Origin: Rikenellaceae bacterium
Lineage (GTDB): Bacteria > Bacteroidota > Bacteroidia > Bacteroidales > Rikenellaceae
Direction: 5' to 3'
DNA: 64,000 bases
Assembly: GCA_015060005.1 (NCBI GenBank)
Contig: SUZI01000002.1
Location: 62,001-126,000 of the forward strand
Part shown: in pieces, positions 25,665-33,979 of the stretch
Layout of the letters: the number at the start of each line of letters is the position of its first letter
Numbering within the stretch: position 1 is the stretch's first letter
Made by a program: the position numbers and the translations under genes
The notes under the pieces: model-generated
What the model was told of the DNA's origin: nothing
Database searches by the model: none
Seen by the model: only the letters and a program-made list of their open reading frames with translations

Positions 25665-26249
25665 ATGAACGCACAAGTATTGAGCGACCAAGTATTGCTT
25701 AATAGCTATCTTTCGGGCAATAGTCAAGCCATTTCTACACTTATCGAGAGACACTCACGCAGGGTGAGGGACTATATCCGTATGATGGTAAAAGACAATG
25801 ATGTAGCGGATGATTTGATGCAGGAGACATTCATCAAAGCTGTACGCCACATCGACGAGGGCCGCTACGCCGATAGCGGTAAGTTCCTCTCGTGGGTGCT
25901 TCGCATAGCACACAACCAGGTGATAGATTTCTTCCGCCAGAAGAAGTCGTCGAAGAGCATCTCCGAGAGCGAGGCGGGCTATGGCATATTGGGCACGCTA
26001 CGTTTTGCCGAGAACAATGTCGAGGACCGCATCGTGGCATCGCAGATAGAGTCTGACGTACGTCGTCTGGTCGACGAGCTGCCCGACGAGCAGCGTGAGG
26101 TCGTTATGCTACGTTACTTCTCGGGTATGAGCTTCCAGGAGATAGCCGACCAGACCGAGGTGAGCATAAACACCGCCCTGGGACGTATGCGATATGCCCT
26201 TATCAACCTCCGCAAGATGATTAAGGAGAAGGGCATAATCCTCTCGTAA
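25665..26249 (+). CDS. ECF-type RNA polymerase sigma factor
   Basis: The 194-residue protein has region 2 (LMQETFIKAVRHIDEGRY, then LSWVLRIAHNQVIDFFRQKK) and region 4 (LPDEQREVVMLRYFSGMSFQ, then EIADQTEVSINTALGRMRYA). No anti-sigma factor follows; a hairpin terminator starts 16 bases after the stop. The start is well supported: a strong Shine-Dalgarno AAAGGAGGA at 25652-25660 lies just before the ATG, exceptional in this phylum and in this window, suggesting high or specially controlled translation. Confidence 0.95.
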   Translation: MNAQVLSDQVLLNSYLSGNSQAISTLIERHSRRVRDYIRMMVKDNDVADDLMQETFIKAVRHIDEGRYADSGKFLSWVLRIAHNQVIDFFRQKKSSKSISESEAGYGILGTLRFAENNVEDRIVASQIESDVRRLVDELPDEQREVVMLRYFSGMSFQEIADQTEVSINTALGRMRYALINLRKMIKEKGIILS

Positions 26250-26264
26250 GCAACACCACAAAGC

Positions 26265-26304
26265 AAGGGGGTTGTCCAACAAGTTACGTTGCGACAACCC
26301 CCTT
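26265..26304 (+). terminator. Sigma factor terminator with conserved loop
   Basis: AAGGGGGTTGTC pairs perfectly with GACAACCCCCTT. The loop CAACAAGTTACGTTGC closely matches the loops of the hairpins at 29293-29329 and 50278-50308 (in reverse orientation for the former). Confidence 0.85.
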
Positions 26305-26340
26305 CTGTTTGAAGTTGTATAACAAAAGTTATTTATTAGA

Positions 26341-26411
26341 CATCTGCCTATATTGGCGTAAATGAGGATTCCGAAGTCAAGGCAGATACCGAAAGAGCCT
26401 TGTTAGACAGC
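26341..26411 (-). repeat. Nested-hairpin repeat, degenerate copy
   Basis: Read on the minus strand, it begins with AGAAGCTGTCTAACAAGGCT and CTTTCGG, then CCTCATTTACG, as in the intact copy at 50047-50160. The second arm of the inner stem is lost. Confidence 0.6.
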
Positions 26412-26417
26412 TTCTGC

Positions 26418-27314
26418 TTAGAAGTAGAGCCAATAATTACGCACATAACTAATGAGCGATATAGCCCACAAGAATACTGCGATGAAGGCTGCTACGATGA
26501 AGGTTATAGCCAACGAAATCCAAGTCTCCGAGTTATCGGTGTCGGTGGTTGTTGAGCCGTCGCTCCACGTGGTTACTGTCTTATAGGTCTTTGCCGTTGC
26601 TATTGTCGAGAACAAACCGCCCATAACGAGTGTGAGGAAGCTGCGACCGCCACCCTTACCCTGGAGCTCCTTACGTGCGAGCACGAAGACAGGTGTACGT
26701 GATGCGAAGAGGTAGATGATGATACCTGCGGCGATAGGGAAGAGAGGGAATCCACCTGCCAGGAGACCGAAGATTACACCTACGATGATAGATACCACGA
26801 TGATGGTCTTCGAGCCGTTGAACTCACGCTTCATCATACTGTTCATCACGCGGTTGAGCTCGTTCACCAAATCTACCACCTCCTGCTCTGTTGGCTTTGT
26901 GGCTACGGTGTCGGCAATTATCTGGTTTACTATATCGAAATGCTTCTTCTTGGTAGGTATGAACGATGGCTCCTCCTCATCCGATGGTATCTGAGTCCAT
27001 ATCTTCTGATATTCGTTCATACGCATACACACAGCCATATCCTCCTCGCTCATCTCCTCGCTCAAGCCCTCGGCAGCACGCTGTGCCTTAAACTCCTCTA
27101 CGGTGTAGTCGGCACGCAGAGGCTTGCGGAAGAAGTTTTCGTATACCATATGAGCTATCACAGCGAGTGTTATGGCAAGCATAAGTATGCTACCAATGTA
27201 GGCAATGATAGGTATGCCCTCTGGCTCGGGTGCTGTTACCTGCTGAACATCCTGGGCATAAGCCATAGGAGTTAATAATGCCACTGTGAGCATCGAAAGA
27301 AAGAATCTCTTCAT
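26418..27314 (-). CDS. Membrane protein of unknown function
   Basis: The 298-residue protein has a signal-like N-terminus (MKRFFLSMLTVALLTPMAYA) and hydrophobic segments at about 35-65, 168-205 and 265-295. The cytoplasmic stretch between the first two is acidic (EEMSEEDMAVC, IPSDEEEPSF). The third segment is preceded by Thr/Ser-rich strands. I do not recognise a family. It sits alone next to the candidate origin. Confidence 0.8.
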   Translation of the reverse strand: MKRFFLSMLTVALLTPMAYAQDVQQVTAPEPEGIPIIAYIGSILMLAITLAVIAHMVYENFFRKPLRADYTVEEFKAQRAAEGLSEEMSEEDMAVCMRMNEYQKIWTQIPSDEEEPSFIPTKKKHFDIVNQIIADTVATKPTEQEVVDLVNELNRVMNSMMKREFNGSKTIIVVSIIVGVIFGLLAGGFPLFPIAAGIIIYLFASRTPVFVLARKELQGKGGGRSFLTLVMGGLFSTIATAKTYKTVTTWSDGSTTTDTDNSETWISLAITFIVAAFIAVFLWAISLISYVRNYWLYF

Positions 27315-27839
27315 TTGGTTTTAAGTTTTGGTGCCACCCAGCTTCGCAGCGGCTACATAGCAACATAAGAGCGTGAAGCTGACTAACCTTATCTGCTCCC
27401 GATATTACCCTTTCGGTGCCCTCCGTCGGAGCAGGTCAGCACGCCCCTCAATAGTAAATATACGCCCTCCGAGGCACATACAGCCCCTTTGGCAAAAGCA
27501 AATTTAAGAAAAATTTGTTATGCCACAAAGGAATTTCCCAAAAAACAACCCACCAACAGCAATGAGTAATTAGTAATTAGAAATTAGAAATTAAGGTTTT
27601 GTTTTCACCTTTTCAGTTTCCCCCGTTTTTCGTTGCTCTGGCACGTCGAAAATATCTTTCCGAGGCAGAGTCTCACCCGAGGCAGAAAGCCGCTCAAATG
27701 AACGGTTTTTAATAAATTAAAAACGGGGGCACAAAACACCTTCTCGGAAGCTCTGTTCTGCCATAGTGAAGAGTAATCAACACCCGAACTGCACCCGAAC
27801 TGCACCCGAACTGTCGCTAAAAATTTTTTCGCTGCCGAG
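27315..27839. other. Intergenic DNA with short tandem repeat
   Basis: No convincing gene. CACCCGAACTG occurs three times in tandem from about 27781 to 27813. The minus-strand frame at 27605-27850 runs through this and has no recognisable features. Confidence 0.5.
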
Positions 27840-28330
27840 GTTGTCAACACTTTTATCTTATTATTATTTTTATACTTATTAAATATTAATAAAAGAGTAA
27901 ATAATATATAACCTTGTTAATTGTGTCGATAACTTTTTTTGGGAATATTTCTCAACACCATTTACTATAAATGTTGATACTCTTGTTTATAGTTTGGTGT
28001 GTAGTTATTTAGGTGGGTATCAATAGTTTGTAGGAAATATAAACACAAAATGCAAGCTATATTAACACGTGTCGATAACTCACTATCAACATCTCAACAC
28101 CAAAAATCTTTCATCATTTGACCTCTCTTTTTCGTGCACAACTCCGATAACATTTTTTGAAAAGTTTTTGGGCTAAAAATTTGGAAATTTCAATCTCTGC
28201 TCAGCCACAGCAGGTTACAATTTTCGACACTTTTGATGGTAAAAAGTTATGAAAAAGTATTATCGGATTTTCAACACCCTTATCAACACTTTTTCGGCAG
28301 TTATCCACAGTAAAATTAGCAGTGAGTAAT
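27840..28330. other. oriC: Candidate chromosomal replication origin (oriC-like)
   Basis: The segment opens with a very AT-rich stretch (27851-27912) suited to strand opening. It then carries a cluster of DnaA-box-like 9-mers: TTATCCACA at 28301-28309, TTATCAACA at 28280-28288, TTTTCAACA at 28268-28276, CTATCAACA at 28083-28091, TTTTCGACA at 28221-28229, TTGTCAACA at 27841-27849, TTCTCAACA at 27949-27957, ATCTCAACA at 28091-28099, and inverted copies TGTCGATAA at 27924-27932 and 28070-28078 and TGTTGATAC at 27972-27980. No gene overlaps. mnmG and a parS-type site lie within 8 kb. A chromosomal origin fits best; a relic plasmid origin is possible. Confidence 0.6.
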
Positions 28331-28360
28331 TAGCAATGAGTAATTATGAATTGATTTTTC

Positions 28361-28760
28361 ATTTACATTGTTATAACAGTGTTAATATTTTGCGGGTATT
28401 AAAAAAGCTATCCACGACACCGAGGAGAATGGAAAAATACTCTGGGTAACCAATTAGTTACCCGCATTTCTTTCTGGGCGTGGTGTCAGCGGGATTTTCA
28501 CTTACATTGTTATAACAGTGTTAATATTTTTGGGGTAGTAAAAAAGTTACCCACAACACCGAGGAGAATGGATAAATACTCTGGGTAACCAACTGGTTAC
28601 CCGCATTTCTTTCTGGGCGTGGTGTCAGCGGGATCTTCACTTACATTGTTATAACAATGTTAATATTTTGCGGGTAGTAAAAAAGCTACCCACGACACCA
28701 AGGAGAATGGAAAAATTCTCTGGGTAACCAATTAGTTACCCGCGTTACCGAGGGGAGGCA
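28361..28760. repeat. 139-bp tandem repeat array
   Basis: Three units repeat with an exact 139-base period, judged from the 18-bp palindromes at 28365, 28504 and 28643. Each unit has the palindrome, then TATTTT, then a pair of arms CACGACACC / GGTGTC and an inner hairpin GGGTAAC-CAATTA-GTTACCC. The third copy breaks off after the inner hairpin. Each unit also contains a sequence close to a DnaA box (CTATCCACG, TTACCCACA, CTACCCACG). Confidence 0.9.
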
Positions 28761-28810
28761 GAGACTGCTCTGAAGAACAGAGGGCAACAAGGATTTGGAG
28801 TTACGGTTTT

Positions 28811-29240
28811 ACTTACATTGTTATAACAGTGTTAATGATTTTGTAGAGCAGACAAGGGAAATTAAAGGTAACTAAAGGTAACTAAAGTCTATGGCAGAAG
28901 AAATTCAAAATTGAGATTTTCAGTTTTTATTTACAATGTTATAACAATGTTAATATTTTTGAGAGCTCGTTCCCTAAATTGCTTAAACTCATTAAATACC
29001 CTAAACTCCCTATTTTCAGCGGATTAGAGAATAATAGTGTTACGTTTTTTACTTACAATGTTATAACAATATTAATGAAATAAGGTGCATAATGAAGCAC
29101 AAACCCAACAGCAAAAACACTTACAATGTTATAACAATGTTAATATTTTTAGGGGAGCAGACAAGGGTTATTAAAGGAAACTAAAGTCTATGGCAGAAGA
29201 GTATTCAGTTTTTACTTACAATGTTATAACACTGTTAATA
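28811..29240. repeat. Further palindrome copies (five)
   Basis: 18-mers centred on TTATAA occur at 28815-28832, 28933-28950, 29055-29072, 29123-29140 and 29218-29235. Sequences are ACATTG... or ACAATG... with CAATGT or CAGTGT ends. They alternate with AT-rich spacers containing GGTTATTAAAG-like strings. Confidence 0.85.
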
Positions 29241-29292
29241 GTTTTGGGGAGTAGCCGTGGAAATAACTCTTGTTATAAAACCTCTACGCTAA

Positions 29293-29329
29293 AGGGGCTG
29301 TCGCAACGCACACTTGTTGGACAGCCCCT
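29293..29329 (-). terminator. Terminator downstream of the YD-like gene, conserved loop
   Basis: AGGGGCTGTC pairs with GACAGCCCCT. On the minus strand the loop reads CAACAAGTGTGCGTTGC, nearly the same as in the sigma-factor terminator although the stems differ by compensating changes. It ends transcription from 29359-30180. Confidence 0.8.
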
Positions 29330-29358
29330 CTCATTTTATAGCACTGTTACACTACACC

Positions 29359-30180
29359 TTAGCGTCGGTATTGTATCTGATACTCGTCGGTGTTCTGGAT
29401 GGTGGTCTGGTCGCTATATCGGGTAATCTTCGTCAGGTTGCCCTGCACGTCGTACTTATATACCGCACGCAGTGCTACGGGACCACCCTTCACCCACATA
29501 TACTTAATCTCGCTCTTGCGGCCCTTGGCGTCGTAGCTATGCAGCTCCTTACGATAGCCACCCTCCATATCGTAGGCATCCACAGCGAGCTCATACATCT
29601 TCACTCTGCCCTTCTCGTCGTACTCCCAGTACTCCTCGTGTATCACACCCTCGTAGTCCGACTTCTGCTGGTAGTAGAGAATCCTGCCCTTGGCATCGAA
29701 GCGGCGAGTCTCCGTACCCTGCTTGTCGCCAAAGTCGTCGTACAGATCCTCGGTGATGGTCTTGCCGGCAACCTTCGACGCAGGGAAACGCTCGGCAGGC
29801 TTCTCCTGCTCCTCAAAAGAGTAATCCTCCAACACCTTGCCGTTCATATCGGTACGCACAAAATGCTTGGTCATACCCGAAGGGTAATACTCCCAGCGTG
29901 TCTTGCAATCCTTCAGTGCTCCATACTCGTCCTGGTAGTATATCTCCTCTACCATATCGCCTGCGGCATTGAAGTTGTATACCACGTGGTGGTAGATGAT
30001 ACCCACACCCTGCGAGTGGTCTTTCTTGGTGTGTGTTACCTTTGCCACATTGCCGTAGAGCGGATTTTCGTTGTTGTTCCATCCCTTACGCTGAGGCACA
30101 GGCTTCGTTGTTGGCGGCTGGGCGATAGCCACCACACAGCAGATGAGTGAAAGCATCGCAGTAAGAATCATTCGTTTCAT
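29359..30180 (-). CDS. Secreted YD-repeat-like protein
   Basis: The 273-residue protein has a signal peptide (MKRMILTAMLSLICCVVAIA) and YD-like repeats (YNFNAAGDMVEE, RRFDAKGRILYY, WEYDEKGRVKMY, HSYDAKGRKSEI, YKYDVQGNLTKI). It shares its layout with the 308-residue protein at 22359-23285, including a pre-repeat strand (PLYGNVAKV versus PLRGDVASV). The function is unknown. The gene is monocistronic and followed by a hairpin terminator. Confidence 0.78.
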   Translation of the reverse strand: MKRMILTAMLSLICCVVAIAQPPTTKPVPQRKGWNNNENPLYGNVAKVTHTKKDHSQGVGIIYHHVVYNFNAAGDMVEEIYYQDEYGALKDCKTRWEYYPSGMTKHFVRTDMNGKVLEDYSFEEQEKPAERFPASKVAGKTITEDLYDDFGDKQGTETRRFDAKGRILYYQQKSDYEGVIHEEYWEYDEKGRVKMYELAVDAYDMEGGYRKELHSYDAKGRKSEIKYMWVKGGPVALRAVYKYDVQGNLTKITRYSDQTTIQNTDEYQIQYRR

Positions 30181-30549
30181 AATCTATAAGTATTAAGGTT
30201 TCTTGTCTTCGTTGTCTATCTCGTTTCTCTCGCCACGTGGGGCAAATGCGGTTTAGTCGTTGCCTTAGCTGTCGCCACAGTCTGTGGTTGAGAACTTATT
30301 TTAGGTTTGGTCTTTGTTTTGGGCACACGCCTCAAGCCTCGTGTAAAGGTAGTGAAAAAACTCTCATATAACAAAAAGTGCCGAAAATTTTGCATAGCCA
30401 CACCCAGAGGAATTTGTTAATTACTCACTACTCATTGTTTTTTACTGAAGTAAAAAAAAGTAACCAAACTCTTTCATTTCGTTATAAATTGTTGTACTTT
30501 TGTTTGAGTTTATATCGACCAACAGAAAAATTGATTAAAACATCTATAT
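30181..30549. other. Intergenic region with the metG promoter
   Basis: No gene is seen. A -7 box TACTTTTG lies at 30495-30502, with a weak -33 (CTTTC) 19 bases upstream. Short TAATTACTCACTACTC strings near 30418 belong to the microrepeats scattered in this genome. Confidence 0.5.
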
Positions 30550-32589
30550 ATGAAAGATTTTAAGCGTTATCTTATCACTTCGGCTTTGCCTTATGCCAAT
30601 GGCCCTGTTCACATAGGTCATCTGGCGGGCGTATATATCCCTTCGGACATCTACACACGTTATCTGCGTCTCAGAGGACGTGATGTTGTCTCGGTGTGCG
30701 GTAGTGACGAGCACGGTGTACCTATCACCATAAAGGCACGTAAGGAGGGTATCACACCCCAGCAGGTGGTGGATCGCTATCACGAGATTATAAAAAATGC
30801 CTTCGAGGGCTTGGGTATCAAGTTCGACATATACTCGCGTACCTCGTCGCCCACCCACCGCGTAACAGCGTCGGACTTCTTCCGTAAGCTCTACGACGAG
30901 GGTAAGTTCATCGAGCAGACAACGGAGCAGTTCTACGATGAGGAGGCACAGACCTTCCTCGCCGACCGTTATATTATGGGTACCTGTCCTCACTGTCAGA
31001 ACGAGCGTGCCTATGGCGACCAGTGCGAGAAGTGTGGCTCTACGCTCTCGCCCGACGAGCTTATTAATCCCCACTCAACAGTCTCGGGTGCAGTGCCTGT
31101 GAAGCGTTCGACGTCGCATTGGTATCTGCCTCTGAATGAGTACGATGGCTTCTTGCGTGAGTGGATTTTGGAGGGACACAAGGAGTGGAAGAGCAACGTC
31201 TACGGTCAGTGTAAGTCGTGGTTGGACCTCGGTCTGCAGCCACGTGCCGTAAGCCGCGACTTGGATTGGGGTATCCCCGTTCCTGTCGAGGGTGCCGAGG
31301 GTAAGGTGCTCTACGTGTGGTTTGATGCTCCGATAGGCTATATCTCTGCTACTAAGGACCTTACACCCGAGTGGGAGAAATATTGGAAGAGCGAGGACAC
31401 CAAGATGGTGCATTTCATCGGTAAGGACAACATCGTCTTCCACTGTATAGTCTTCCCTTCGATGTTGAAGGCTCACGGCGACTATATCCTGCCCGAGAAT
31501 GTCCCTGCCAACGAGTTCCTTAATCTGGAGGGCGACAAGATATCTACCTCGCAGAATTGGGCTGTCTGGTTGCACGAGTACCTGGAGGAGTTCCCCGGCA
31601 AGGAGGATGTCCTGCGTTATGTGCTCTGTGCCAACGCTCCCGAGACCAAGGATAACGACTTCACGTGGAAGGACTACCAGGCACGTAACAACAACGAGCT
31701 GGTGGCTATCCTCGGTAACTTCGTGAACCGCGCTCTGGTGCTCACCAAGAAGTACTACGGAGGTGTTGTCCCTAAGTGTGGCGAGCTCACAGACTACGAT
31801 AAGGAGACTATCGCCGAGCTCTCGGGTATCAAGGCTTCTCTCGAGGCAAATATCGAGGCTTACCGCTTCCGCGAGGCGTTGAAGGATGCTATGAACTTCG
31901 CCCGTATAGGTAATAAATACCTGGCTGACACCGAGCCCTGGAAGGTGGTGAAGACTGATGCTGAGCGTGTTAAGACTATCCTGAACATAGCTCTTCAGAT
32001 TACCGCCAACATCACCATCGCCATCGAGCCATTTATGCCATTCTCTGCCGAGAAGATACTGCGTATGCTCGCTGTCGAGCCTTTCGGCTGGGATAACTTA
32101 GGCTCTATGTCGCTCATAGCCGAGGGACACACCATAGGCGAGCCATCGCTGCTGTTCGAGAAGATTGAGGATGATGTCATTGAGCGTCAGCTCCTTAAGC
32201 TCGACGAGATACGTAAGGCACGCAAGGCTGCCGAGGCTGCACAGAATATCACCGAGCAGAAGGAGGAGATTACCTTTGACGACTTCCAGCGTATGGATAT
32301 ACGTGTGTCGACTATCCTCGCTGCCGAGAAGGTTGCCAAGACCAAGAAGCTGTTGAAACTCACCGTCGACACCGGTATCGACAAGCGTACTATCGTCTCG
32401 GGTATCGCCGAGCACTTCACCCCCGAGGAGTTGGTTGGTCGTCAGGTGCTAGTGCTTGTCAACCTCGCTCCACGCGAGTTGAAGGGTATCACCTCGCAGG
32501 GTATGATTCTTATGGCAGAGGATGCGTCGGGTAAGTTGGAGTTGTTACGCCCTGAGAACGCTGTAAACAACGGTGCTATCGTAGGATAA
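30550..32589 (+). CDS. metG: Methionyl-tRNA synthetase
   Basis: This 679-residue class I synthetase charges tRNA-Met. It has the HIGH motif at 21-24 ([10 protein letters not shown]), a zinc knuckle near 146-162 (CPHC ... CEKC), the KMSKS loop as KISTS near 331-335, and an anticodon-binding helical domain. The C-terminal 105 residues are an EMAPII/Trbp111-like tRNA-binding domain ([20 protein letters not shown]). This is full length for Bacteroidota MetG. Confidence 0.98.
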   Translation: MKDFKRYLITSALPYANGPVHIGHLAGVYIPSDIYTRYLRLRGRDVVSVCGSDEHGVPITIKARKEGITPQQVVDRYHEIIKNAFEGLGIKFDIYSRTSSPTHRVTASDFFRKLYDEGKFIEQTTEQFYDEEAQTFLADRYIMGTCPHCQNERAYGDQCEKCGSTLSPDELINPHSTVSGAVPVKRSTSHWYLPLNEYDGFLREWILEGHKEWKSNVYGQCKSWLDLGLQPRAVSRDLDWGIPVPVEGAEGKVLYVWFDAPIGYISATKDLTPEWEKYWKSEDTKMVHFIGKDNIVFHCIVFPSMLKAHGDYILPENVPANEFLNLEGDKISTSQNWAVWLHEYLEEFPGKEDVLRYVLCANAPETKDNDFTWKDYQARNNNELVAILGNFVNRALVLTKKYYGGVVPKCGELTDYDKETIAELSGIKASLEANIEAYRFREALKDAMNFARIGNKYLADTEPWKVVKTDAERVKTILNIALQITANITIAIEPFMPFSAEKILRMLAVEPFGWDNLGSMSLIAEGHTIGEPSLLFEKIEDDVIERQLLKLDEIRKARKAAEAAQNITEQKEEITFDDFQRMDIRVSTILAAEKVAKTKKLLKLTVDTGIDKRTIVSGIAEHFTPEELVGRQVLVLVNLAPRELKGITSQGMILMAEDASGKLELLRPENAVNNGAIVG

Positions 32590-32649
32590 TGAGATGTTGT
32601 TAGGTTGGTTAATTAGTTGAATATTAACCTTTTAACTCTATAAACTTTT

Positions 32650-33666
32650 ATGGAAAATATGAATTGGTCCGCTCTCGGATTTGACTATTACAAGACCGAG
32701 ATTAACGCCCGCTCGACATTCGATGGCGAGAAGTGGAGCGAGTTGGTTTATACCGATGATGAGTATATCAAAATGCACATCTCTACCACCTGCCTCCACT
32801 ATGGCTTGCAGGCTTTCGAGGGTATGAAGGCTTTTCGCGGTGTCGATGGTAAGGTGCGATTGTTCCGCCCCGAGGAGAATGCCCGCCGTATGCAGGCTTC
32901 GGCACGTAAGCTCTGCCTGCCCGAGCCACCTGTTGAGCTCTTCGTTGAGGCTTGTCGCGAGATAGTACGTCGCAACGAGAAGTTCATCCCTCCTTATGGT
33001 TCGGGTGCTACACTCTACCTCCGCCCTATGCTCATCGGTACTCACGTAGGCTTGGGTGTCAAGCGTTCACCCGAGGCTATGCTTATCGTCTACTGCTCGC
33101 CCGTAGGACCATATTTCAAGGGTGGTATGAAGACCATCAATGTCGTTATTGACCGTGTTCAGGACCGTGCTGCTCCACGTGGAACAGGCGACGTGAAGGT
33201 GGGTGGTAACTATGCAGCCAGCATCTTCTCGGGCACGAAGGCCCACACCGAGGGTTATTCCAACGTGTTGTATGTCGATGCTGCCGAGCACCGTTATGTT
33301 GAGGAGTGTGGTGCGGCTAACTTCTTTGGTATCAAGGATAACACCTATGTTACACCTAAGTCGCCATCAATCCTTCCTTCAATCACCAACAAGAGTCTGC
33401 GTGAGCTGGCAGCCCACCTTGGTATGAAGGTTGAGGAGCGACCCATCCCTGTCGAGGAGTTGTCTACGTTTGTTGAGGCTGGAGCGTGTGGCACAGCTGC
33501 TGTCATCTCCCCTATCGCCTCAATCTTCGACTTGGATAGTGGTGAGCGAGTGTCGTATGGCAACGAGGTAGGTGCTACCTGTCTGAAGCTCTACAACGCT
33601 TTGCAGGATATCCAGTATGGTCGCTCGGAGGATATCTTCGGCTGGACAGAAGTTGTAATAGAGTAG
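32650..33666 (+). CDS. ilvE: Branched-chain amino acid aminotransferase
   Basis: The 338-residue class IV PLP enzyme makes the last step in Val, Leu and Ile synthesis. Motifs include YGLQAFEGMKAFRG, TGDVKVGGNYAASIF and EECGAANFFGI. It lies 60 bases after metG and is probably co-transcribed. A sequence differing by one base from a parS site (TGCTCCACGTGGAACA) lies inside the gene at 33171-33186. Confidence 0.96.
   Translation: MENMNWSALGFDYYKTEINARSTFDGEKWSELVYTDDEYIKMHISTTCLHYGLQAFEGMKAFRGVDGKVRLFRPEENARRMQASARKLCLPEPPVELFVEACREIVRRNEKFIPPYGSGATLYLRPMLIGTHVGLGVKRSPEAMLIVYCSPVGPYFKGGMKTINVVIDRVQDRAAPRGTGDVKVGGNYAASIFSGTKAHTEGYSNVLYVDAAEHRYVEECGAANFFGIKDNTYVTPKSPSILPSITNKSLRELAAHLGMKVEERPIPVEELSTFVEAGACGTAAVISPIASIFDLDSGERVSYGNEVGATCLKLYNALQDIQYGRSEDIFGWTEVVIE
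33171..33186. promoter_or_regulatory. parS-like site within ilvE (one mismatch)
   Basis: TGCTCCACGTGGAACA differs from the consensus TGTTNCACGTGNAACA at position 3. It could be a chance codon match or a weak ParB site. Confidence 0.3.
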
Positions 33667-33711
33667 TTTTAGAACTACTCTATTACAATAATTATAAATT
33701 CAAAATTCAAA

Positions 33712-33805
33712 ATTCAAAGTTGCGAGTAAGCCACAGACAGAGGCTGCTTGCAGACTATGTTGTGGCGGAGCAACTAAGGGAAGACCTTCAGGTCTTGCCA
33801 AAATT
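33712..33805 (+). repeat. Dispersed ~100-bp REP-like repeat, copy 2
   Basis: It reads GTTGCGAGTAAGCCA ... TGGCGGAGCAACTAAGGG, then AAGACCTTCAGGTCTTGCC, an inner hairpin, as in the other copies. Confidence 0.7.
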
Positions 33806-33905
33806 CAAAATTAAAACAGCATTTGACTTTCAGGCTGATACGCAAAATCAAAAATTTAATTTTGAATTTTCGAGCTCTGTAAGAGCGAGCCGTGAATTTT
33901 GAATT

Positions 33906-33946
33906 AAACACTAATAGGTAGCCGTGATGGCTACCTATTAGTGTTT
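33906..33946. terminator. Bidirectional terminator between ilvE and mnmG
   Basis: An 18-bp perfect inverted repeat (AAACACTAATAGGTAGCC against GGCTACCTATTAGTGTTT) with a 5-nt loop separates convergent genes. Confidence 0.85.
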
Positions 33947-33947
33947 T

Positions 33948-33963
33948 TGTTCCACGTGGAACA
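33948..33963. promoter_or_regulatory. parS: parS-type ParB binding site
   Basis: TGTTCCACGTGGAACA is a perfect 16-bp palindrome and an exact match to the bacterial parS consensus TGTTNCACGTGNAACA. parS sites cluster near replication origins, which fits the oriC-like segment 5.6 kb away. Confidence 0.8.
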
Positions 33964-33979
33964 CCTTATTTTCTTGGTT

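Noticed and set aside
24937..25668. 243-residue frame upstream of the sigma gene
   Set aside because: It translates two copies of a DNA repeat and simple intergenic sequence; it overlaps the promoter region and the start of the sigma factor.
27605..27850. 81-residue minus-strand frame
   Set aside because: It runs over an 11-bp tandem repeat, has no signal or domain, and ends at the candidate origin.
28361..28760. CRISPR array or IS element
   Set aside because: The 139-bp units lack spacers of uniform size and contain no open frame or terminal transposase.
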